In this document: in pieces, positions 49,645 to 58,709 of the stretch
How the letters are laid out: each line of letters begins with the position of its first letter
Numbering within the stretch: position 1 is the first letter of the stretch
Source of the DNA: JBCBKU01 sp038521345
GTDB taxonomy: Bacteria; Pseudomonadota; Alphaproteobacteria; Rhodobacterales; Rhodobacteraceae
Length of the DNA: 64,000 bases
Assembly (NCBI GenBank): GCA_038521345.1
Contig: JBCBKU010000003.1
Span: forward strand, 1 to 64,000
Direction: 5' to 3'
Program-made: the position numbers and the translations under genes
Notes under the pieces: generated by a model
Told to the model about the DNA's origin: nothing
Database searches by the model: none
Seen by the model: the letters and a program-made list of their open reading frames with translations, nothing else

Positions 49645-51882
49645 TCAGTCGGCCCCGCGAACAGCGATTGTGGCCTCGGGGTCCGGATGGAAGACTTTCT
49701 GGACGAGGAACAACGCACCCGTGATCCCGACGCCCACAAGGTCCGTCACGATCCCACCTTCGATCATGAAGAGCGCCCCAAGGATCAGGCCAAGTCGGAT
49801 GAACCAAGCTGCACGCCCGCCCATGAACCATCCCTGAACGCCCGACGACAAAAGGAACACACCGAAGACGGCCGTCACGCCGGCGCGGCCAACCTCGATC
49901 CACGTACCATCCATCAGGATTGCCGAATTGTAGAAGAACATGAAGGGCACGATGAACGCCGCAATCCCGATTTTGAAACTGGCGATAGATGTCTCCATCG
50001 GGTTCGCCCCGGATATGCCAGCGGCCGCGTAGCTCGCCAGCGCGACAGGCGGCGTGATTGCCGAGACCACCGCGAAGTAGAAGACGAAGAAATGCGCCGT
50101 CAGGGTCGGGATACCGAGATTCACCAGACCCGGGGCGACTACCGATGCGGCTACCGCATAGGCCGCCGTCGTCGGCATGCCCATGCCCAGAAGGATGGCG
50201 ATGCACATGGCAAAAAATAGCGCCAAAAGCTGCGACGCCTCGGCCAGCCCGAGAAGCAGGTTCGAGAAACGCGCGCCGACTCCGGTCAACGAGATCACCC
50301 CAACGATGATACCGGCGCAGGCACAGACCGCGATGATTTGGATCGACATGGTGCCCGCAAGCTCAAACGCCTTGATGACCGAGCGGATGCCCATCCGGTA
50401 GGGCGTTAGCCAACTCACCACAGCCGCCGACACGGTGGCCAGCGTACCGGCGCGGATCACCGAATACCCCATGAACAGTGCTGCGATCAGGATGATGATC
50501 GGCAGGAACAGGAACACCCGTCGCGCCATATCCCGGAACTTGGGCAGTTCATCCTCGCGCATCCCGCGCATGCCAAGCTTGGCGGCCTCGAAATCCACCA
50601 TGAAGTAGATCGACACGAAGTAGAGAATAGCGGGGATAATAGCTGCGACGGCGATCTCGGTGTAGGGGATGCCCGTGATCTCGGCCATGATGAAGGCGCC
50701 CGCGCCCATGATCGGTGGCATGATCTGGCCGCCGGTCGATGCGGCAGCCTCAACCGCGCCGGCTGTCTTCTTGTGGTATCCAACCTTCTTCATCAGCGGG
50801 ATCGTCAGCGAGCCTGTGGCCACCACGTTTCCGGCCGAAGTGCCGTTGATCATTCCCATCAACCCACTCGCGAAAATTGCCACTTTTGCCGGTCCGCCGC
50901 GGGCCCGCCCGGCTGCCGCGAAGGCGAAGTTGACAAAGTAGTCGCCCACCTTCGAGGCCTGCAGGAACGCTGCGAAGATGATGAAAAGAATGATATATGT
51001 TGAAGACACCGCTGTTGTGGGCCCAAGGATCCCGGCATCGGTGTAGACTTGGCTAAAGAACCGCTGCCAGCTGATCGCCGGGGAATTGAGAAAGCCGGGC
51101 AGATACTGGCCGGCGAAGACGTAGGCAAGAAAGACGCCCGCAATGATCACCAGCGCCAAACCGGCCACGCGGCGGGTGAGCTCCATGATCAGCGCGGAAC
51201 CGGCGACGGCCGCTATCGAAATGCCGATCGGTGCAAACGGCGTGCCGGTCGAGTTGCGCATCAGTGTGCCGTAGAGCGTGATGAGGTAGGTCGCGACGGC
51301 AATTCCGGCGACCGCCAGCACAAGGTCGGGTTCCGCAAACCGGTTCCGCTCTCGTTTGTGCACCCACGACAGGACGATCCCACCTGCCGTCGCCAGAAGA
51401 AGCGGCGCCCCGAAAAGCCAAGTTTCGCGGTAGCGGATGGTTTCGTCGATGCCATTCCACATCGCACCGCCGGCGATTTCTGCGGCAAAGGACAAGGCCA
51501 TTCCGAGCGAGAAGAGCGCAGGAACCAGCAGCGCATAGCTGACATAGCTAAGGATGCGGGTCTGGTCCGCTTCACTCTTGGCAAAGTCGCGCCCGGAGAA
51601 CATGAGAAACCCAAGGGCAAGCGCTCCGGCCACGTGAACGATGCGGAAGTTCCACGTCTCCATCGGAAAGGTCGGCAGGAAGGGGATCGTGATTCCGGTC
51701 CAGTCGGAAATCGACAATCCATTCAGGGCGGCCATGTGGAATGCCGCATAGAGCGTTCCGAAGACCGATACGAAGACGAAGCGGTTGCCGTCAAAGATGC
51801 GGCGATTGGATTCGATGGGTTCGTCGTCGACGCCCTCGGCAACGGTGGGCGCGTTTGACGGTACTTCGTCTTTATTGGTCAT
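49645..51882 (-). CDS. TRAP transporter fused permease (DctQ-DctM fusion)
   Basis: The 745-residue protein fuses a four-helix DctQ-like part (about residues 35-200) to a DctM-like part with around 14 further segments. The DctM-like part carries SGLMGMINGTSAGNVVATGS near residue 340, GGQIMPPIMGAGAFIMAEIT near 380 and ITPPVALASYAAAG near 605. Fused permeases of this size pair with TAXI-type binding proteins, and one is encoded just upstream. Substrates of characterised TAXI-TRAP systems include glutamate and 2-oxoglutarate. Here the ligand is unknown. Confidence 0.92.
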   Translation of the reverse strand: MTNKDEVPSNAPTVAEGVDDEPIESNRRIFDGNRFVFVSVFGTLYAAFHMAALNGLSISDWTGITIPFLPTFPMETWNFRIVHVAGALALGFLMFSGRDFAKSEADQTRILSYVSYALLVPALFSLGMALSFAAEIAGGAMWNGIDETIRYRETWLFGAPLLLATAGGIVLSWVHKRERNRFAEPDLVLAVAGIAVATYLITLYGTLMRNSTGTPFAPIGISIAAVAGSALIMELTRRVAGLALVIIAGVFLAYVFAGQYLPGFLNSPAISWQRFFSQVYTDAGILGPTTAVSSTYIILFIIFAAFLQASKVGDYFVNFAFAAAGRARGGPAKVAIFASGLMGMINGTSAGNVVATGSLTIPLMKKVGYHKKTAGAVEAAASTGGQIMPPIMGAGAFIMAEITGIPYTEIAVAAIIPAILYFVSIYFMVDFEAAKLGMRGMREDELPKFRDMARRVFLFLPIIILIAALFMGYSVIRAGTLATVSAAVVSWLTPYRMGIRSVIKAFELAGTMSIQIIAVCACAGIIVGVISLTGVGARFSNLLLGLAEASQLLALFFAMCIAILLGMGMPTTAAYAVAASVVAPGLVNLGIPTLTAHFFVFYFAVVSAITPPVALASYAAAGISGANPMETSIASFKIGIAAFIVPFMFFYNSAILMDGTWIEVGRAGVTAVFGVFLLSSGVQGWFMGGRAAWFIRLGLILGALFMIEGGIVTDLVGVGITGALFLVQKVFHPDPEATIAVRGAD

Positions 51883-51932
51883 GGGCTGGGTCAGCGCGCT
51901 GGGCGCCGCCTTTTCTGGCAGGCCAAGAGGCC

Positions 51933-51983
51933 AAAAAAAGGGGATGTGTTCCGGGGAACGTGCGTAGACAGTCCCCGGAACAC
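51933..51983 (-). terminator. Intercistronic terminator after the TAXI binding-protein gene
   Basis: On the minus strand a perfect 12-bp stem (GTGTTCCGGGGA / TCCCCGGAACAC) with a 14-nt loop is followed by a run of seven T. It lies 8 bp past the binding-protein stop and 51 bp before the permease start, so permease expression needs read-through or its own promoter. Confidence 0.88.
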
Positions 51984-51990
51984 TTGGCGA

Positions 51991-52977
51991 TTACATTCCG
52001 TAGATCATGTCGTCCGGAATTTCTGCGCCCGCGTTTTCCTTGAACCACTTGGCCGCGCCCGGGTGCCACATCAGCACGCCGTTCTTGTCGTAGTTCTCTG
52101 GAAGCGTCGAACGGGCGGCGCGGTGGATATTCACCATCCGCTCGTTGTCGGACATCACGACCTCAACAACGGCCTCCACGAGGGTCTCGGGAAGGTCGCA
52201 GTTGGCGATCGCGAAGTTCCACATCGACACGGACCGCGCGTCGGCTTCGAGCGTGGTATAGGTGTCGGCGGCGATCGCGAACGGGCTGACCGGGAAGGCG
52301 CTAAGGATCTTGGTCTGCTCTTCTTCCGTGAATTCGATGATGTTCACGTCGGTCTGCACTTCCAATTGGCTTACAGCTGGAACCGGCACGCCTGCGGCGA
52401 AGGCGATAACATCCAGAAGTCCGTCCTGAAGCTGGCCGCCAAGGTCGGTCCAGCCGCCGTTCCGACGCTCAAAGTTCACGCCCAGCTCTTCCATCATCCG
52501 TGGGAAGTAGGTGTCCGAGGTCGAGCCCGCGGGACCAAACCCGATGCGCGCACCGTCCGGGATGTCGGCAACGCTTTCGATGCCCGACGACGACAGGGCC
52601 GTCACCGAGAACGGAGTCTGATACATTGGGAACATCGCGCAGGCCTTGTCCATCTGAAGGCCCGGGGCGATCGGGTTGGTTCCGGCCAGCGATTCCGCCG
52701 CAGGGCCCATTGTGGTCATCCCGAAGGCCGCGTCGCCCGTATGGACGAGCGCCATGTTCTGCATGGGGCCGCCGGTGACTTCGCCGCCGCCCGAAAGGCC
52801 AAGCTCTTCGGCAACAAGGTTCGCCCAGCCCGAGCCGTATGCGAAATAGGTGCCGCCCTGCGATGCTGTGCCCACCGTGAAGCTCTCGGGCCAGCCGGTG
52901 CGATCGAGATGACCACCGGCGATTGCCGACGTAGCGAAAGACACGGCGACGACCGCCGTGAAGCTGAAGATTCTCAT
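51991..52977 (-). CDS. TAXI family TRAP transporter substrate-binding protein
   Basis: The 328-residue protein has a signal peptide (FTAVVAVSFATSAIAGG) followed by the TAXI signature: VGTASQGGTYFAYGSGWANL near residue 35, GGPMQNMALVHTGDAAFGM near 70 and GPAGSTSDTYFPRM near 150. GGGAGG precedes ATG 52977. Immediately upstream on the same strand lie dctD and dctB, so the two-component system probably senses the ligand and drives this gene. A 199-bp gap separates it from dctD. Confidence 0.93.
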   Translation of the reverse strand: MRIFSFTAVVAVSFATSAIAGGHLDRTGWPESFTVGTASQGGTYFAYGSGWANLVAEELGLSGGGEVTGGPMQNMALVHTGDAAFGMTTMGPAAESLAGTNPIAPGLQMDKACAMFPMYQTPFSVTALSSSGIESVADIPDGARIGFGPAGSTSDTYFPRMMEELGVNFERRNGGWTDLGGQLQDGLLDVIAFAAGVPVPAVSQLEVQTDVNIIEFTEEEQTKILSAFPVSPFAIAADTYTTLEADARSVSMWNFAIANCDLPETLVEAVVEVVMSDNERMVNIHRAARSTLPENYDKNGVLMWHPGAAKWFKENAGAEIPDDMIYGM

Positions 52978-53176
52978 GTATTCCTCCCAAAGAACGGGGA
53001 TGTCCCCGAAACGTGCGCAACGCCCGCGCCGCGGACGTTCAAGCGCCCCGTGCCACCTAAAGGTCGGGCGCGTTAAGTCCAGTCCCGCAGTTTTTTGTGG
53101 TCCCGAGAACAAAAAAGGAGACGCATGGGCGGAATTGGTGGCAATCGCCCCCGGTCGACGGGTCGATATCCACACA

Positions 53177-54517
53177 TCACTCGTCTCTTGCAAAGTCTCC
53201 GCGCGAGAGACCGTGCTTCTGCATCTTCTCGTAGAGCGTCTTTCTTGAGAGGCCGAGCGCCTCGTATGTCTCTTTAAGGCGTCCACCATGAGCCGAGATT
53301 GAGGCCGAGATCAGCGCCTTCTCGTAGTTTGCCACTTGGTCCGACAGGTTCGTGGCGGCATCCGGATCCTTGCGCTGTCCAAGCGTATCAAGCCCCAGAA
53401 CAAACCGATCCGCAGCGTTGCGCAATTCCCGCACGTTCCCCGGCCACTCTTCTGCGGCCAGTGCGGCAAGTACGGATGCAGGGATATCCGAAGTCGGGCG
53501 GCGATAGCGCGCCGCCGCCTCTGAGACGAGAACGGCAAACAACCGAGGTATGTCGTCTTGCCGTTCTGCAAGAGGGGGCAGGTGAAGTGTCACCACGTTC
53601 AGCCGGTAGAGAAGATCGGGTCGAAACCGGCCGGCCGCGACTTCTGCGTCCAGATCGGATTTCGAGAGCGCGATCACGCGGATATCGAGAGGGATCGACT
53701 CGTTCGACCCCAGCCGCGTCACCGTCCGGTTGTGCAGCACGTCCAGAAGCTTGGCTTGTGTCCGGATGTCCAGACTGTCGACCTCGTCGAGGCACAGGAC
53801 ACCGCCACGGGCATGTTCGAACTTTCCGTACCGCGCGCGGGTGGCGCCGGGGAATGCACCGGCTTCGTGACCAAACAGTTCGCTCTCCACATGGGCTGCC
53901 GGCAAAGCGGCGCAATTTATGTGGACGAAGGGTCCCTTGGAACGCTCGCTGGCGCGGTGGATGGCCCGGGCGGCGACTTCTTTGCCAGTGCCTGTCGCCC
54001 CCGTGATCAGGACATCGGCATCGGTCGAAGCCACCGCCCGCATGGTCTGTCGCAGCGCCACCATGCCGGCACTGCGGCCCATCAGACGGGACTCAATCAC
54101 ATCCGCGGATCCAACCTGGCGACGCAGTGATCGGTTCTCTAGGGTAAGGCGGCGTTTATCCAAGGCGCGGCGGGCCGAAGCCACGAGCCGCGCGGGTTCG
54201 CATGGTTTTTCAAGAAAGTCATAGGCCCCGTCTCTCATGCACTTCACCGCCAGATCCACGTCGCCATGGCCTGTCACAAGGATCACCGGAAGTTCAGGGT
54301 CGATGTCGAGGATCCGGCGCATCAAGGCGACACCATCCATGCCTTGCATCCGGATATCGGTCACGACAACGCCGGGATAATTGCGCCCGATCCCGTCAAG
54401 CGCCGCCTCTGCTGCGGGCAGGCATTTCGCGTTCAGGCCGGCAAGTTCAAAGGTCTGGGCCGCGGCCAGCCGGAGGTCTTCCTCGTCATCGACGAATATG
54501 ACGTCTTGGGCGGTCAC
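53177..54517 (-). CDS. dctD: Sigma-54-type response regulator (DctD family) with GAFPGA
   Basis: The 446-residue protein has a receiver domain (phospho-acceptor Asp54 in VVVTDIRM, Lys104 in EKPCEP), an AAA+ sigma-54 activator domain (Walker A GATGTGKE at 173-180, Walker B LCLDEVD near 243) and a Fis-type HTH (LSRKTLYEKMQKHGL) at the end. The loop that normally reads GAFTGA is GAFPGA at 220-225, so the Thr that contacts sigma-54 is Pro. It is coupled to the sensor kinase gene by ATGA. It probably activates the adjacent TAXI-TRAP genes. Confidence 0.9.
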   Translation of the reverse strand: MTAQDVIFVDDEEDLRLAAAQTFELAGLNAKCLPAAEAALDGIGRNYPGVVVTDIRMQGMDGVALMRRILDIDPELPVILVTGHGDVDLAVKCMRDGAYDFLEKPCEPARLVASARRALDKRRLTLENRSLRRQVGSADVIESRLMGRSAGMVALRQTMRAVASTDADVLITGATGTGKEVAARAIHRASERSKGPFVHINCAALPAAHVESELFGHEAGAFPGATRARYGKFEHARGGVLCLDEVDSLDIRTQAKLLDVLHNRTVTRLGSNESIPLDIRVIALSKSDLDAEVAAGRFRPDLLYRLNVVTLHLPPLAERQDDIPRLFAVLVSEAAARYRRPTSDIPASVLAALAAEEWPGNVRELRNAADRFVLGLDTLGQRKDPDAATNLSDQVANYEKALISASISAHGGRLKETYEALGLSRKTLYEKMQKHGLSRGDFARDE

Positions 54518-56376
54518 TCTGCCACCATCGTCTCGTCAGTCTCGGGCATATCGTCCGCGCGCAGCAACGAAACGCGGAACTGGGCGCCGCCGCCAGTCGC
54601 GTTCTGGGCGGAAAGCTTGCCGCCGAAATCCTCGACGATATTGAACGAAATCGACAAGCCAAGGCCAAGACCCTGACCAACGGGTTTGGTGGTGAAGAAG
54701 GGCTCGAACACTTGTTCGGTGTCGCCATCGGAGAGACCGGGGCCGTGATCACGAATGATAATGTCCACACGAGTTTCGGTGTGTTCAATCCGAACTTCAG
54801 CGCGCCTTACGTCGCCGCCCGCCATGGCATCGAACGCGTTCGTGAGGAGATTGACGAGAACCTGTTGCAGGCGCAGCCGCCCACCGATCGCCCAAAGCTC
54901 CTCATCCGGAGGGGTATAGTCCAACTCAGCCCCGCATTTGCGCGCGACCGGCTCAGTCAGAAAAATCGCGGCGTCAATAACTTGGCCAATCGGAACAGCA
55001 CTCAGCTTGTCGCCGGGACGGCGAGCGAAATTGCGCAAATGCCCCGAAATCCGCGCCATGCGGTCGGCCATCTTCGAAATGAGTGAAAGGTTGTCCCGGG
55101 CTTCGCCGATCCGGGAGCGGTCCAAAAAGGTGACTGCGTTGTCAGCATAGGATTTTACCGCGGCAAGCGGTTGATTGATCTCATGCGAAAGGGCCGCCGA
55201 CATGTGGCCCAGTGCGGCAAGCTTGCCGGCCTGGACCAGCTCTTTCTGCGTCTGGCGCAGGCGATCCTCGGTTGCACGCCGCTCGGCCACCTCGGACAGG
55301 AGCGTTTCGTTGGCCTGTCTCAGTTCGGAAGTGCGTGAAGCAACGGTCTGTTCAAGGAGTTCGCGTTGCGCACGCTCTGCGCGCCGCCCCTCGGCCCGGC
55401 GGACCTGCCGCTGGAGTAGAATGAACGCCGCAAGCGACAAGACCAGAACTGCCAGTGCCCAGAATGCAAGAACGTAAACCGCCTGGGCTGCGATCGGCGC
55501 GAGCGGGGTGAGGACGATCGCGTGCCAGCCCGGAAGATCAAGCGGAATGCTATCGGAAAGGTAGCGCGCCCCGTTTTCGCCGAACTGAAGCTCGACCGTG
55601 CCGGGACCAAGAACGCTGGTCGAAAGCGGCAAGGGTTGGACGACATCAAGTGGAAACTGACGAGTCTCGATGATGCGGGTCTGCGTTCCTTCACTTAGGG
55701 GGGCCAGTGCACGAAACCTAAGATCGGGTCGGCTGGTCAGAAAGATGATCCCGTCTCCGTCGGCCACAAGGATTTCTCGACCTGCGCCCGCCCAGCCATC
55801 TTCGATGGCTTCGGTTGTAACTTTCACGGCCAAAACACCAATGATTTCGATTCCTTCGAGCACCGGTGCTGCGAAGAAAAAACCCGGCTCGCCAGAGGTC
55901 GTGCCGAGAGCGTGGAACCGCGCCAGTTCGCCTTTCATCGCGTCCTGAAAGTACGGGCGGAAATCAAAGTTGCGCCCGACAAAGGATCGGTCTTCTCGGT
56001 AGTTGCTTGCCGCGATGGTATGGCCTGACCTGTCCATCAGATAAATGTCCGAGACTCCGATCGAACGCGCCGTCAGGCGAAGCTTTTCGTTCACGAACGG
56101 GATCAGTCCGGCATTCTCAGGGTCCCGCAGAAGGGTCCGCAAAGACGGCGTCTGGGCAATCAACTCGGGCAGCGGTGAGAAACGGCGAATGGCCTGATGC
56201 ACTCCGCCTGAGACCAGCCGAAGGGTAGCTTGGCTGTCGGTCTGGGCGCGGCCGGCCAGATAGGCTTCGATACGGGGAAGCGCCATCAGACCCGCAACCA
56301 GACAGGCGACGAAGGCCGCCGCAACGATTGCGGTGGCTGCCTGATGGTCTCGCTTCGCGTTTGGGGCCCATTGCAT
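54514..56376 (-). CDS. dctB: Sensor histidine kinase (DctB family)
   Basis: The 620-residue protein has an N-terminal membrane helix (residues 14-33) and a periplasmic double-Cache-type sensor in about 40-285 with YLMDRSGHTIAASNYREDRS, the usual C4-dicarboxylate sensor motif. A second helix near 290-315 leads to a coiled coil, HisKA with the H-box ALSHEINQPLAAV (His398) and an HATPase domain (VNLLTNAFDAM, DHGPGLSDG). It should sense an external carboxylate and phosphorylate the DctD-like regulator. Confidence 0.92.
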   Translation of the reverse strand: MQWAPNAKRDHQAATAIVAAAFVACLVAGLMALPRIEAYLAGRAQTDSQATLRLVSGGVHQAIRRFSPLPELIAQTPSLRTLLRDPENAGLIPFVNEKLRLTARSIGVSDIYLMDRSGHTIAASNYREDRSFVGRNFDFRPYFQDAMKGELARFHALGTTSGEPGFFFAAPVLEGIEIIGVLAVKVTTEAIEDGWAGAGREILVADGDGIIFLTSRPDLRFRALAPLSEGTQTRIIETRQFPLDVVQPLPLSTSVLGPGTVELQFGENGARYLSDSIPLDLPGWHAIVLTPLAPIAAQAVYVLAFWALAVLVLSLAAFILLQRQVRRAEGRRAERAQRELLEQTVASRTSELRQANETLLSEVAERRATEDRLRQTQKELVQAGKLAALGHMSAALSHEINQPLAAVKSYADNAVTFLDRSRIGEARDNLSLISKMADRMARISGHLRNFARRPGDKLSAVPIGQVIDAAIFLTEPVARKCGAELDYTPPDEELWAIGGRLRLQQVLVNLLTNAFDAMAGGDVRRAEVRIEHTETRVDIIIRDHGPGLSDGDTEQVFEPFFTTKPVGQGLGLGLSISFNIVEDFGGKLSAQNATGGGAQFRVSLLRADDMPETDETMVAE

Positions 56377-56572
56377 GATTGCCCTCTACCGTCTTGTCTG
56401 GGAACGGAAAACGCAAGTGCGTCGCAACATGGCCCACCTGTTCGGGAAACAATGGCTCCCGGTGCGGTTGCGAGTGCCACCGCCGGGAATAGTATCGTTG
56501 CCCTGCGGTCATATGAGCCGATTACCATTTCGCCACAAAGAGATCCGTCATTCGTGGAAAGGAGGTTCTGAC

Positions 56573-57280
56573 ATGGCAGGCGATGTGACGCACTGGGCCG
56601 CTTCAGCTTCACAATGGATCGACTGGGTCCGGGCCAAGGATCATGATGCGTTTTGGGCCTATCGTGACGCGTTCGAAACCTTTGTCGGGCGCGGCCCCGG
56701 GGATGCCATCGAAATTGGCTGCGGAGAAGGACGGATTGCCCGCGTTCTTGGGTCCCTCGGATGGACCGTCACAGCGGTCGAGCCTGTTCCACAGCTTCTT
56801 CAGGCCGCACGGGACGCGGATTCCGCCGAGACCTATGTCGAGGCCCGCGCAGGTGCGGTTCCGCTTCCGGACGCGGGGTTCGACCTTGTCGTCCTCTACA
56901 ACGTCCTGATGGATGTCGATGATCTGGAGGGCAGTGTCGCCGAAGCGGTGCGGCTTTTGAAACCCGGCGGCCGGCTGCTGGTCGGGCTTGTACATCCGAT
57001 CATGGATGTGCTCGAGGCCCAGAAATCCGGGGCATTGGAAGAGCGCCCCTATTTCGGGTCCCATCCGGTGGATGTCGAAGTCGAAACCGACGGGCTCAGC
57101 ATGCGGTTTCACGGTTGGCGCCGCCCATTGTCTGCCTATGTGAACGTGCTGGCCGAAACCGGGCTTCGGATGGCACGCATGGAAGAGCCGAAAGCAGATC
57201 CGTCCCACCCTGCAACCGAGCGGTTCTCGCTTCGTCTCCAGTTGCCCACGTTCCTTTGGATGGATCTACGAAAGGACTAG
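56573..57280 (+). CDS. Class I SAM-dependent methyltransferase
   Basis: The 235-residue protein has motif I EIGCGEGRIARVL near residue 45, VTAVEPVPQLL with the SAM ribose-binding Glu near 65, FDLVVLYNVLMDVDD near 105 and LKPGGRLLVGLVHP near 133. AAAGGAGG lies eight bp before ATG 56573. It is divergent from dctB and followed 116 bp later by the cytochrome peroxidase-like gene. The acceptor substrate is unknown and the neighbours give no hint. Confidence 0.85.
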   Translation: MAGDVTHWAASASQWIDWVRAKDHDAFWAYRDAFETFVGRGPGDAIEIGCGEGRIARVLGSLGWTVTAVEPVPQLLQAARDADSAETYVEARAGAVPLPDAGFDLVVLYNVLMDVDDLEGSVAEAVRLLKPGGRLLVGLVHPIMDVLEAQKSGALEERPYFGSHPVDVEVETDGLSMRFHGWRRPLSAYVNVLAETGLRMARMEEPKADPSHPATERFSLRLQLPTFLWMDLRKD

Positions 57281-57396
57281 ATCGCCTCGGGCATGGGCCG
57301 GGGGTGTCCGCGCGGCCATTCGAGCACTCCCGCTTTCAGGTGCGACGGGCAGGCGGCTTGCACCCGAACGGGGCAGGGGCCTAGGGTCGGCGCGCT

Positions 57397-58707
57397 ATGC
57401 GTATACTTTTTGCTGCCATTCTTGCCTGCGCGAGTGTGCTCGCCAACGCTGCGGAACTCCCACCACCGCTTACCGACGCCGATTTCATCGAGACGCCAGA
57501 AGCCGAGGTGCGCTTGGGGCATCTCCTGTTTTGGGACCCGATCCTGTCGGGCAATCGAAACATCTCATGCGGCTCCTGCCACCACCCGCGCTTTGCAACC
57601 GGCGATGGTCTCTCGCTCGGTCTCGGAGAAGGCGGCGTTGGACTTGGCCCCGAGCGCCGCGCGGATCCCACAAATGTGCCCGAGCAGCGGATCCCCCGGA
57701 ATTCGCCCGCGCTGTTCAATCTGGGCGCCCGGTCGCTGACAACGCTTTTCCATGACGGCCGGATCGAGGCGGATGCCGCGCGACCCTCGGGGTTTCGCAC
57801 GCCCCTCGGAGCGGAAATGGAGGCGGGCTTTGCCAACCTCGTCTCGGCCCAGACCATGTTCCCTGTGCTCTCGGCCGATGAAATGGCCGGGCACTATCAG
57901 GAAAACGACGTGGCCAAGGCCGTTCGTCAGGGCCGCATCACGGGTAGCGGCGGCGCGTGGGACATCATCTCGAAGCGGGTTGAGGCGATCCAGGAATATC
58001 GCGCCATGTTCGATGCCGCCTATCCGGACAAGGCCGGTGGCCCGATCCATTTCACAGATATCTCGAATGCGATCGCCGCGTTCATGGCGGCCGAGTGGCG
58101 GGCGAACCAAAGCCCGTTTGACTCCTTTCTCCGCGATGGAACGGCCTTGCCTGCGCAGGCGGCGAAAGGTCTGGCGCTTTTCTATGGGCCGGCGGGGTGC
58201 GGGGACTGCCATTCGGGCCGGCTTCTGAGCGACCAGCAGTTTCATGCCATGGGCCAGCCACAGCTTGGTCCTGGCAAGGCCGCGCGGTTTGAAAGCCACA
58301 AGAACGATACCGGACGCATGCGCGTGACCGGGCGGGTCGAAGATGCCTATGCCTTCCGCACGCCGATGCTTCGGAATGTGACCCGTACGGGGCCCTGGGG
58401 CCATGCAGGCGCGTTCTCCGATCTGGAGCGGTTCCTTCGCCACCACGTTGATCCGGTCGCCGGGTTGGCCGCATATGAGCCCGATGCGACGCTGCCGCCG
58501 CTCGAGGTCGATGACTGGTCAGTCCTTCAGGATGCCACGCTTGTCGCCGATATCACCAAGGCGGTGTCCCGAACGCCGGTGGATCTTGGCGATGCCGAGA
58601 TGACGGCAATCCTCGCCTTTCTCGATGCGTTGACAGATGAGACATCACTAGCGGGGCGGCTTGGTGTGCCAGCGGCTGTGCCAAGCGGTCTCAGTGTCGA
58701 CCGGTAG
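57397..58707 (+). CDS. Di-haem cytochrome c peroxidase / MauG-like protein
   Basis: The 436-residue protein has a signal peptide (LFAAILACASVLANA) and two haem c motifs, CGSCH at 58-62 and CGDCH at 268-272. RNSPALFN near 106, LFHDGRIEAD near 123 and FRTPMLRNVTRTGPWGHAG near 325 are family features of CcpA/MauG-type enzymes. In the periplasm these reduce peroxide or oxidise protein targets. It converges with the FG-GAP/ASPIC gene, 2 bp away. The spacing of HDGR fits the MauG/methylamine-utilisation-like subgroup rather than classical CcpA. Confidence 0.9.
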   Translation: MRILFAAILACASVLANAAELPPPLTDADFIETPEAEVRLGHLLFWDPILSGNRNISCGSCHHPRFATGDGLSLGLGEGGVGLGPERRADPTNVPEQRIPRNSPALFNLGARSLTTLFHDGRIEADAARPSGFRTPLGAEMEAGFANLVSAQTMFPVLSADEMAGHYQENDVAKAVRQGRITGSGGAWDIISKRVEAIQEYRAMFDAAYPDKAGGPIHFTDISNAIAAFMAAEWRANQSPFDSFLRDGTALPAQAAKGLALFYGPAGCGDCHSGRLLSDQQFHAMGQPQLGPGKAARFESHKNDTGRMRVTGRVEDAYAFRTPMLRNVTRTGPWGHAGAFSDLERFLRHHVDPVAGLAAYEPDATLPPLEVDDWSVLQDATLVADITKAVSRTPVDLGDAEMTAILAFLDALTDETSLAGRLGVPAAVPSGLSVDR

Positions 58708-58709
58708 AC

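Noticed and set aside
52995..53008. CGGGGA-TG-TCCCCG hairpin just upstream of the TAXI binding-protein start
   Set aside because: The loop is only 2 nt, too tight for a stable RNA hairpin, and there is no sign of an operator partner or riboswitch structure.
53039..53055. Sigma-54 promoter (TGGCAC ... TTGA) upstream of the TAXI binding-protein gene
   Set aside because: TGGCAC is present on the minus strand, but the following TTG is two bases too far for -24/-12 spacing and the invariant GC is missing.
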